Source: Vanessa cardui (Eukaryota; Arthropoda; Insecta; Lepidoptera; Nymphalidae). Taken from it: DNA of 64,000 nucleotides. Below the pieces are notes generated by a model. That model was not told the origin of the DNA. It saw only the letters and a program-made list of their open reading frames with translations, and made no database searches. Of this stretch, positions 26,301-38,300 are shown one piece after another (the first letter of the stretch is position 1; each line of letters starts with the position of its first letter). The stretch spans positions 6,703,501-6,767,500 of the forward strand of contig NC_061141.1 in assembly GCF_905220365.1 (NCBI RefSeq), given 5' to 3'. A program made the translations under genes and the position numbers.

Positions 26301-29300
26301 GTATTAGTGGGCTAAAGGCTGGCTGGTTACGAGCGGATAAATTGGCGCGTTACTGATCGTGTTATATTTGTTTATATCTTTCATGAGGTACAGAATCCTA
26401 TGTTATACTCGAGGTGTTCTTAGAGTATGCCTTTGGGAATATTGATATTCGGGATTATTTACAAGACATAAAGAAATAGTTTTTAGAGCTTGGTTTACCC
26501 TTAAGGCCAAAGGGAATTCTTAGGCATATCTCATATTTTTAATTATCTGTAACGAGTCTGGTTCGAAAACTACGAACGCACATTTTATTTTATGAAACAG
26601 CGAGAAAGACCTTAATAAAAATGCAGGCACAAACACTTCTATACGATACAATAATAACAATAAAGACTGTTTTAGTACTACAAAGCCAGGGGAAATTATA
26701 GATTATACCCCGAAACGCAAAGGCATATTTTTATACATTTATATGACCTATATTATATCAAAAATACATAACGATAACGTGATTTAATCTACAACTAATA
26801 ATGCCTTCTAGTTTAAAATATAACAATTAACATATTTTTAATAAACTAAGTTATTTGACAAAGACGTTATTCTTAAAACAAAAGACCGTCGCTTCGCAAA
26901 AGTATTTCTCTCCGAGTTTACTTTTTCTCTTTGTTAACAAGGCCGCATTAATGGTTCAGTGTCATCTACAAGGTCTTAGGGAAGCAGGTACGCTGCACAC
27001 TGGGACAGTGCCAGCTTCCTACAATACATACAAACAAAAATACATTTTATTAATTTGCGATAAGGCACATACCATAATTACAGTAACTCAAATGAAAAAT
27101 GCACATTTGAAGGAAAATTTGCTTTATTGTCTCGTATTAAGGTTGAATTTGTAGTAAATGTATAAAAGTGAGTTTTCTTTTCTGTCGATCGAATTTGAAA
27201 GGTCATTGATTGCTAGTAATTGTTTCATTTGTCTTTTGCGATTATTGACATTACAAAATTTACGAATTTGTTTCAATTTTGAGCAAAAGCTTGGCGTTGC
27301 TTAAATATAATATTCGAATTGAGGTCGTAAGGTTCGTAAAAGTCGCAATATATCGGCAATTTAAATTTAAAGCTGCTTTTCTGTGATTGGCCAAATTGTT
27401 TTAAAAAGCTAACGGCCTATAATTACTTGTTGAAATAACATCACAGGTAATGAAAAAAAAACAAAAATGTGCCGCTGATTCGTTCAGTTTCAGACGAATA
27501 ATGCATCTTATTTATAAACAAAGGTAGATACAGGAGTGACGTTATGCTTTGTGATGGCATTTGCCAATAAACTCTGGTCGTTTTTTATATTGCCAACACA
27601 AGTCAAATTCCATTTCCTAGTAGTATTTCATTCATTATATTTTATCTAGTCTTTTCTTTGGCCGATAAACGTTTACAATAAGAAATGTAAACATCGTTTT
27701 ATAAACCTAATCTTAAAGATAATTTATACATACATATGTATAAGGTTTTTAAAAAATGATGCCAAGTTTTTGCCAGCGGTTCTTCTAAAGTATAATATGG
27801 TATTTCCTTCCAAACTGGTGGAAGATAATTGACAGTATATACTATCACTCTATAAGAACTAGCGCGCACTGGTAACTTTTGGACGCGACAAGAGTGACGA
27901 AACAATCACCGTGACAAAAGTTACCAGTGCGCGCTAGTTCTTAGACTTGAATACAGATTCTAAATTACTATAGAGCAACTGATAAATTTTTTAGCGGTTC
28001 GAAATTCAATTTGCCCTATCTTTCATTTAAAACACAAACAAAATAAAACACATACATTTTAAACCTTATCTCCTTGATATAAGATTTAGTTTTTTTGTTA
28101 TCTGGCTCGTCTTCACCCATGTCACTGACCGTACGATGAAAATAGAAATAATTTCATCGTTTCAATTTTTGTATTTCAAACTTTATAACAGTGTTGATAA
28201 GGTTTATAATTGTTTTTGTGTGAACTTTATATATGAGGCTCTATTCCTGAATTTAGGCTGTTGAAATATTATTGAACAAATGGCCTATTCCAAAAAAAAT
28301 TAAATATTTTTATCGTGTTCCATGTCTACGCAATAAAGGGGTAATGTCTTTGAACTTTCAAAATTACATTTTTTTATAACAAGAGATAAATATACTTTTT
28401 ATTCAATGACTCTTATATATTTTTAACCGACTTCAAAAAGGAGGAGGTTATCAATTCGTCTGTATTTTTTTTTATCTTTGATACCTCATAACTTTTCACT
28501 GGGTAGACCGATTTTGAATTTTTTTTTTGTTTGAAGCACTACCTGTGCTTCCCTTGCGGTCCCATTTTAATTTTATCCTTTTCCGATGATGGTATCCCTA
28601 TGAAAACGATATAAGTCTTAAATTTGCTTTATGTGTATGCGCGACAAATAGGTTAATAACTCAAAATGGTGCCAACCAATTTTGATGATTCTTTTTTTAT
28701 TATAAACGATATACTTCAAGGGTAGTTTTGTGAAAGTTTGGTAAGGTTCTCAGCATAGAAGCCATGACAAAGTAACGGAACGGAAGGGAACGGAACAATT
28801 CTGAAGAGCACGTTAGCGATCCTCGGCCGAATCTTTTATTTATATGTTATTTGAATATCTGAGTCACTTTCCGTAACGTGGTTATGTTCATGTAATTGTC
28901 ATAGTCGAATATTATAATCAACTAGCGACCCGCCCCGGCATCGCACGGGTGCACGGGGACACCGGCTCCAAATATAACAATAACTATAACTACGTTATAT
29001 TATCGTAAATCGACTTTTAAGTAGTCTAATATTTTTCATTTCATTTTACTTAGGAGGACTCTAAAAATATTTTGAATACGCAATTATTTTTATTACTTTT
29101 TATTGCATATTTATTTGTTATGGATCAGAAAAAAATATAATTTAAATGGGACCCCACGGGAAGCACTACCTTTCAAATAAAAAAAAATTATCAAAATCGG
29201 TCCACTCAGTGAAAAGTTATGAAAAAAAAAATACAGACGAATTGATAACCTCCTCCTTTTTGAAGTCGGTTTTTCTTTTTGTTAAAATTTTTATTTATTC

Positions 29301-32300
29301 TTGTGAAGCTTAATATTATATAGAATGATTTTCATACAGGATTATAATCAGAAATCACTAAACTACAAAAAGTTTGATTGTATATAAACATTGTAGAAGT
29401 CGGTATAAATCGAATTCTGATATTAGTATTTCATAAAAAAGTTATTTGGCGGTAGGGCTTTGTGCAAGCCCGCCTATGTACCACCCACTCATCAAATATT
29501 CTACCGCTAAACAACAGTACGTAGTATTGTTGTGTTCCAGTTTGAAGGGTGAGTGAGCCAGTGTAACTACAGGCACAAGGAACATAGCATCTTAGTTCCC
29601 AAGGTTGGTGGCGCATTGACGATGTAAGGAATAGTTAATATTTCTTACAGCGTCATTGTGGCCCATATGCTTGTCCGCCAACCTCTTCCATAAAAAAAGT
29701 TAATATGAATTTGAAAACATCAGCTCCACAATCTTTCGAACCTCTAGAAAGTAATTTGAGTGCAGGATTTGTGTGTGTGTGAGTGTTACATATTAGTTTA
29801 CGTTTTCGCAGGTCTTGGAATGGTTATTTCTAGCTGAAGACAACGCTTGTAAAACACAATTAAAATCTAGATGTACATATAATAAAATTGATGTGTCTTT
29901 TTATAATATTAAAATAGCCGCTTTTTACCAAATGTATGTATGTATACACGGTATGTGTTCTGGTTAATCCCAGGATTGGCTGGACCGATTTTGAAGGACT
30001 TTCACTGTCAGAAAGCTGATGTAATAAGGAGTAACTTAGGCTACAATTAACATTTTTTGTTTAATTTAGCCGCGCACGAAGTGGCGGGTACAGCTAGTAT
30101 TATATTAAAAAAATCATCTGTAATAGGATGTTTATTTTTTGGTACGAAGTTTATTTATACGGCTTGTAGTAAAAACTTCAGAACTTTTCCCTTCTTTCTT
30201 ATTTTATATGACTTTTTGTTATTGTTTTCATCACTGGAAATTTTACTAAAAAAACATTGTCATTTATTTATTCTCGAAGTTTGTTAATGAATTTTACTGT
30301 CTGCGTTTAATTACATAACATAAAGCTGAAGTAACTCCGTCTCGGATGTTGACACTTTTGAAATGTAGATTTCGTTAATTCTGCCTGCTTTATTAAAGCC
30401 TTTTTTTATAATTAAATAAAGCAAAGGCTAGCAGCTAATTGATTAATATAAAATCATTATAATATCGACACCTGTCTCTCATCACTATATAAATTACGAC
30501 CACGTTGAACTTAAATAACGACCATATGTATGTCAGACAAATGCCCAACAAGAAACGTCATCAATAATACACGAATATATTATGAACTCGTGTATAATGT
30601 ACATTATTTTTTTTTATATAATTAGATTATAGATCTCTTAGAGTGGCCTCATGCCAAGTTGGGGAACAGTTTATTGTTTACCGCGCTCCGGTATTATCGT
30701 CTTTGCTTATTTTACACGAGATTTTATACTCCCGACGTTTCGTTCGTGTTTAAGTTCGTTTATTGTGTCAATGATCTCGAAAAATAACTAATGTACACCC
30801 GTAACATAAAATATATGTACAGACGAACGTTTTTCTTTTATTACTTTCGATTACGATAAAACTGAACTTTTAAATAATTGACGTTTGATATTTGTGAGAA
30901 TCAAATTTACAAAAAATTGCCGAATATTTTAATTCAAGTCTCTGTTAAATGGTTATATGGTCAGCTGTCAATCAAACATTAGCCTTTAAAAATTCGAATA
31001 TGTACGAATAATTCAAATGTTACTCAAACTTAAAGTCCAGTTGGAACTATACCAATGAGTGATATCGACAGATTTACGTTACCGGCGCGCGCTGACGCTG
31101 TCGTGGAGTTATGGAGGACGAAGATGGCGGAGGGTGTCCTCTCCCCGGCACACTTCCAGGACCACTGGCGCGTGACTGTGCCCAGGATCTATTCGCCACA
31201 GCCCAACAGGACATGCTTGGGTAAGTTTACAATATATTCAGCTAAAAGTAAGAGTAATTAAAGCATTTGTTTCTTATTGTAATTGCCGAATAAAAGGAAT
31301 TCGAAGATAATAAAGTCAGGTTTAATTTAATATATTAATTATACATTAACTAATAAAATAATTAGCTTAAAAAGACCCGTAAAGAAGTCCGCGACGATCT
31401 TCATGGATAATTCACAAATTCATGATAATTAGATGACTAATAGATACATTTCAAATTAATTTTGTATTATACCGGGAGGTCACGTTTGCCGGTCTGTTGT
31501 GATCAATAATAAAATTGCCAGTGTCTAAATTTTATATTTTTTGTGACAAATTCTTGGTTAACCATCTGTTGATATTTTTTAAAAGTTTTTTTTTGTTTCT
31601 TAAACTAAAACTAGGCTATGTCTAAATATATAGACAGTCAGTTATTTATTTACGTTTCTGTAGAAATAGCGCGTTGATAAAAAAACTGTTACACCAGCGG
31701 ATGTATTCATAGCAAAGATATTTATGCCTAAATATATTATTTACACTGCTACTAATACATTGTTTGTCGGTACAGATGTATGTATGTGTGACGCATTTTC
31801 AGCAGTTACAACTAACCCGCAAATAAATTTCTTTAAATAAAAATGTTTATTAGAAATATCATCATCAAATTAGCGAGTTAAGTTTTATTTCAAAGAAATC
31901 AAGTCCGATTCCAAGTGTATAGATAAGTAATTTGCAAAGATCAGATACCGAGATTTTACTTGGTGGTAGGGCTTTGTGCAAGCCCGTCTGGGTAGGTACC
32001 ACCCACTCATCAGTTATTCTACCGACAAATAACAGTACTCAGTAGTGTTGTGTTCCGGTCTGAAGTGTGAGTGAGCCAGTGTAACTACAGGCACAAGGGA
32101 CATAGCATCTTAGTGCTCAAGGTTGGTGGCACATTGACGATTTAAGGAATAGTTAATACTTCTTACATCGTCAATGTCTATGGGCGATGGTGACCACTTA
32201 CCATCAGGTGGCCCATATGCTCGTCCGCCAAACTATACCATAAAAAAAACCTATATTATAACGGGATTTATGTTTATGTTCCAGATTGGTCCTTCGACGA

Positions 32301-35300
32301 AGAGTTAGCGGCCAAGCTATTGATACAGCCCCTGGAACAGTTTGTGTGGGGTTCCGCAGAGAGCTCCGAACCACCGCCGCCCCGACGGTCCACGTTATGC
32401 GGCCGGGTATTCAAACAGGGAGAACCGGCATACAGTTGCAGGGAGTGCGGTAAGTATTATTTTTTTTATAAATTTATTTTATGGTGTTGTGAAATGGGTC
32501 GCAGGTAGAAAGAAGAACACGTCTGCACTGTTCGACAATTTAATTTAATGTGACACAAGGTAACCGAGTATCTTAACAATAATTGAGTGAGTGAAAGATT
32601 GAATGAATGTAAACATATAATCAAATAACTAATTAATTATTTAGTATTTGTGGAGACTAAGATTTTTGTAATATTCCAACATATGGAATAGGTTGGCGGA
32701 CGAGCATATGACCAGTGGTCATCATCACCCATAGACAATGACGCTGTAAGAAATATTAACTATTCCTTACATCGTCAATGCGCCACCGACCTTGGTAACT
32801 AAGATGCTATGTCCCATGTGCCTGTAGTTACACTGGCTCACTCACCCTTCAAACCGAAACACAACAATATTGCGTATTGTTGTTTAGCGGGAGAATAGCT
32901 GATGAGTGGGTGGTACCTACCCAGGCGGGCTTACACAAAGCCCTACCACCAAGTAACAAAAGTCCAGTGCACAAATATAAAAAAAATCTTTCTTGTTGTA
33001 ACCCATTCCAATGCCATTAACAAAATTTTTAATATTATTCAAACACATACAAATATATACAGATTAATAATGATTATTGTCGATTAATTGTTTGTATTTG
33101 GACAAATGGTCTTTATTTTGCTGATTAATTGTTTGACAAATGGTGTTCATTATATGAAAAAAGAACGAATATATTTAAATTATTTATCATGTAATATAAA
33201 TTAAATAACAATTTCACAAAATTGACGTTTATTGTTATATATTGTTGTGAAAATTTAGCATATAAGAGTCCAATGCTATCTAAAACTCAATATATTAAGT
33301 AATTTATTGTATGTTATAACAAAAAAAATATATATATATAATATATGATAGAAGTCAAAAGGCTGCTCAACAAGGCTATTGCTTGATATATGCAATTAAA
33401 CAAGAAGAAAAATTGAACTAACTCGGTAGAATATTGGATTTCTTATTGTCTGACCTTTTGATACTTATTATAAATTTATTAAAAAACTCTTAACCAGAAT
33501 CGAATAAAGATTATTTATATAGCAACATGTATATAAAACTATTAAAATGAATATATAGTCTGTAATACTGCTGGGCTAAAGGCCTCCTCTATCTTTGAGG
33601 AGAAGGTTTGGAACATATTCCACCACGCTGTTCCAATGCGGGTTGGTGGAATACACATGTGGCAGAATTTCGATGAAATTTGTCACATGCAGGTTTCCTT
33701 ACGATGTTTTCCTTCACCGCTGAGCACGAGATGAATTATAAAGACAAATTAAGCACATGAATCAACGGTGCTTGCCTGGGTTTGAACCCGCAATCATCGG
33801 TTAAGATGCATTTTAACCACTGGGCCATCTCGACTCATTTATATTATTTTCATTTTACTGTTATTCTTTTCAGGCATGGACAACACTTGCGTTCTCTGCG
33901 TGGAGTGTTTCAAGGTGTCTGCGCACAGGCATCACAAGTACAAGATGGGCCAGTCCGGGGGCGGCGGGTGCTGCGACTGCGGCGATACCGAAGCCTGGAA
34001 GAGGGATCCCTTCTGTGATCTACACGCGGTGAGGCGGCTCTCTCTGTAGTGTATTGTGTCAAACATTGGTTGTCTCATGCGCCTACGTCATACGTCAGAT
34101 GTCATTCTGAATTGGCGGTTCGGTTTCACGAGGTGTTGTTGAGCCGTAAAATATTCCAATAAGCGTGGTGTATTAAGTGTGTTGACTCCCATAAACAGGA
34201 CATTACACTCTCGATATACATTTGCAGTTTTTATTTTCTTCTACTTAAGTAAGGTTTAAAGGTAAATAAATGCAGGTTTAAGGACAGGAAGTTGATAACA
34301 AGCAAAGTAATTAACACGTTTTGCATTGTATTTGAATGTTATCGATTAAATATATTTTAGTAACATTCCATTTATATTACACCGATACAAATGCACGTTC
34401 AAATGATCATTTAATTTTAAACTAAATTATAAAAAAAATGAGATGGCTCAGATGATTGCGGGTTCAAACCCAGGCAAGCACCGCTGATTCATGTGCTTAA
34501 TTTGTCTTTATAATTCATCTCGTGCTCAGCGGTGAAGGAAAACATCGTGAGGAAACCTGCATGTGAAAAATTTAATAGAATTTGTGCCACATGTGTATTC
34601 CACCAACCCGCATTAGAACAGCGTGGTGGAATATGTTCCAAACCTTTTCCTCAAAGGGAGAGGAGGCCTTTAGCCCAGCAGTGGGAATGTACAGGCTGTT
34701 GTTGTCGTTGTTGTTGTATAAAAAAAGTACTATCCAACAGTGTCCTACAGCATGTATTTTTACAATGGTACTAGGCCATATATAATTTATTTATTTATTT
34801 ATTTATTCCCCAGGCTCCTGATAGCGAAGAGCAGGCCCAAGCCAACATTGGCCCGGAAGTGCTCGAACGAATGAAGATCGTTGCGTCGGTGTGTCTGTCG
34901 TACTGCTTCAGACTGCTCACGCTTGACCACGCGCCCGGGCTGCCCAATGATTTGATGTAGGTATATGTTTTCATGTAATTTAATTTAAGTATTTGTAACG
35001 GCGGTATTCCACCAACCCGCATTGGAACAGCGTGGTCGAATACGTTCCAAACCCTCTCCTTAATGGAAGAGAGGCCTTATCTCAGCAGTGGGAAATTTAC
35101 AGGCTGTTACTTTACTTTTTACTTTTATTTGTAACGGAATGCCTACCGAAACAGCCGTATTGGCTAGCTTGTAAGGCCTGAGTTCCTCTGTTCAAATTCT
35201 TGTTAATGTCACGCTCTGAGGCCGGAAAGCTTTAGAAGATGACTGGACCTGAAAATTAGACTTAAATTTATTATATTTTATATAAAATTTTATCTGCAAA

Positions 35301-38300
35301 TAACTTTTAATAGTAAACATGTAGAAAGTCATCTGTCAAATGACAATGTCAGACTGAGATTATTTTTTGTCTTCAGATTAAAGGATGCTGAAAAGGATCT
35401 ACTGCAAATATTGGATCAACCTGATTGCTACTGTACTGTGCTATACAATGATGAAACTCATACTTTCGAACAGGTAACATTTTATACGTGTAAATCGTCA
35501 ACTGTTAGAATCATGCTTTGATGTTAACGATGTCCTATTAATTGTAAGCTCGGCAGTGATGTTCTAGTAAACAGATATGTCATTAACGCGCAAAAAGTGA
35601 AGACTAGAAAACGTCCTAATTGGGACGTTTGCCTTTAGTCGTTTTCATCATAATTATGCCAGTAATACGTTACAATACATCATAATTATGTAGTAATACG
35701 TTTTGCGTAATTAAAACATCTAGTTATACCTTTTACTTATTGTTTTTATCAAGCTGTCCTTTTTACTTGTAACGAAATATAACATAAATAGTCCCCGGCG
35801 CGGCACACTTTTTTCTGTTGTTTAGTATGGGTATAACATATCTGTTTATTAGAATATCATTGAAGTTAGGTGAGCAACCTTACATATATATTTGTCTCAT
35901 TATACTGCGCTCACTTAGTTAATACTAAATGTTTTACTAGATTTTAATAGCCAACTACCCTCTAGAATTGTTTTTTTTTTTATGGTATAGGTTGGCGGAC
36001 GAGCATATGGGCCACCTGATGGTAAGTGGTCACCATCACCCATAGACAATGACGCTGTGAGAAATATTAACTATTCCTTGCATCGTCACTGCGCCACTAA
36101 CCTTGGGAACTAAGATGTTATGTCCCTTGTGCCTGTAGTTACACTGGCTCACTCACCCTTCAAACCGGAACACAACAATACTGACTACTGTTATTTGGCG
36201 GTAGAATAACTGATGGTACCTACCCAGACGGGCTCGCACAAAGCCCTCGCACAAAGCCACCACCAAGTATAGGTTTTAGTAATGAATTGAAAACAATGAT
36301 AATAATCATAATTCACTCGGTGCTAGTTCTCTATTCCACTATGCTGGAGCGTGGCAAGTTAAAGTGAGTGGTCGTCTCGTCCGCAGGTGATCACGACGCT
36401 GAACCGCGTGATGAAGTGCAGCCACCGCGACTCCGTGGAGCTCGTGAGCCTCATCGACCGCGAGGGCCGCGCGCTCGTCAAGTGCAACTCCTTCCAGCTC
36501 TGCGACAAGCTCAAGACCGACATCGAGATGTGAGCCTCCGTCGTATACTTAGCCACCCGCCGAGTGGTGGTGAGTGGTCACCTCTGCTGCCGACCGGGGC
36601 CCTGGATTGTTAGGTCTCTTGTGCCTTCGATGACTCACTCATCATTCAGGATGAGTGATTTCTACAAAAGACCTCAACGCTAGTAGGACAGTGATCAATC
36701 TTAATTCCCAGTTTTTTAGCTTAGTAGTTTTTTCAATGAACTTGGAATTATTTATTTATATGTTACTTATTTTAAAAATATCTGAAATATGCATATGCAA
36801 TTATGAACAGTTATTTTCTTATTTGGTATATAAACGCATATATAATCTGTACCTCTAAGTGCTCTATCTTAAATGTAATATCTCTTACGAAATGACTGAA
36901 CAAGAGCATCTGCGCTGCAGATGTCAACGTGATAATGACACAGTGTCATAGATTATGCGTTGGCAATACAACATTAAAACTCGTTAAGATAAGTAGCACC
37001 CGTGTATGCGTGGTGTGTGAGTCCGTTTGCACTCAGCCGGCGTGCGATGTTCGAAAGGTTCACGTCGCGGCACGGGCCGGCTCTCAAGGTGCTCGTCATG
37101 CACGCGCACGTCGTCGCGCACCAGATCTTCGCCATGAAGCTGCTCACCTGGTGAGTCATACGATTTTATACACAATACACAACAACAACAACAGCCTGTA
37201 AATTCCCACTGTTGGGCTAAAGAGGAGGAGGTTTTGGAACATATTCCACCACGCTGTTCCAATGCCGGTTGGTGGAATACACATGTGGCAGAATTTCTAT
37301 GAAATTTGTCACATGCAGGTTTCCTCACGATGTTTTCCTTCACCGCTGAGCATGAGATGAATTATAAAGACAAATTAAGCACATTAATCAGCGGTGCTTG
37401 CCTGGGTTGGAATTCGAAATCATCGGTTAAGATGCACGCGTTCTAACCACTGGGCTACCTCGACTCTTACATCTCAACACAATACACAAAGTCTACGATT
37501 CTGTGGTTGAATCCGATGGAATCAACTTAATCGATATACATATTTTGAAACAAAGTTGAGTATAAACTTGGTGGTAGGGCTTTGTGCAAGCCCGTCTGGG
37601 TAGGTACCACCCACTCATCAGTTATTCTACCGCCAAACAACAGTACTCAGTATTGTTGTGTTCCGGTCTGAAGGGTGAGTGAGCCAGTGTAACTACAGGC
37701 ACAAGGGACATAACATCTTAGTTCCCAAGGTTGGTGGCACATTGACGATGTAAGGAATAGTTAATAATTCTTACAGCGTCAATTTCTATGGGTGATGGTG
37801 GCCACTTACCATCAGATGGCCCATATGCTCGTCCGCCAACCTATACCATAAAAAAAAAAAACGATGTATACACTTGTAGTAGGTTACATTCGAGTAGTAT
37901 ATATATTGAGGGGGGGGGGGTCGTCGGCAGGCTGCAGAGCTTCGTGAGCCAGGAGCAGAGCCTGCGGCTGGCGGTGAGCCAGGTGGCGCTTGCGGACGAG
38001 TGGGCGGCGGGCGGCGGGGCGGGCGGCGGCGCGGGCGTGGCGGCGGGCGTCATGCAGAACGACTGCCGCATGTGGAAGGCGGCGCGCACGGCCTGGCACC
38101 GCCTGCTCATCGCCACCACGCTCATGGACTACTCCACCAAGCGCGCCATGGCCATCCTCTTCACCAAGAACTACGGTCGGTGCTCGCTGCCTCAGATGTC
38201 TGGACTCAAATTATAAATGCGAAACTTACTCTATATGGAGTGAGGTTTACACCAATGTTATATATTGGTTATATTTTTGTCTCGATAGGCATGACGACCG

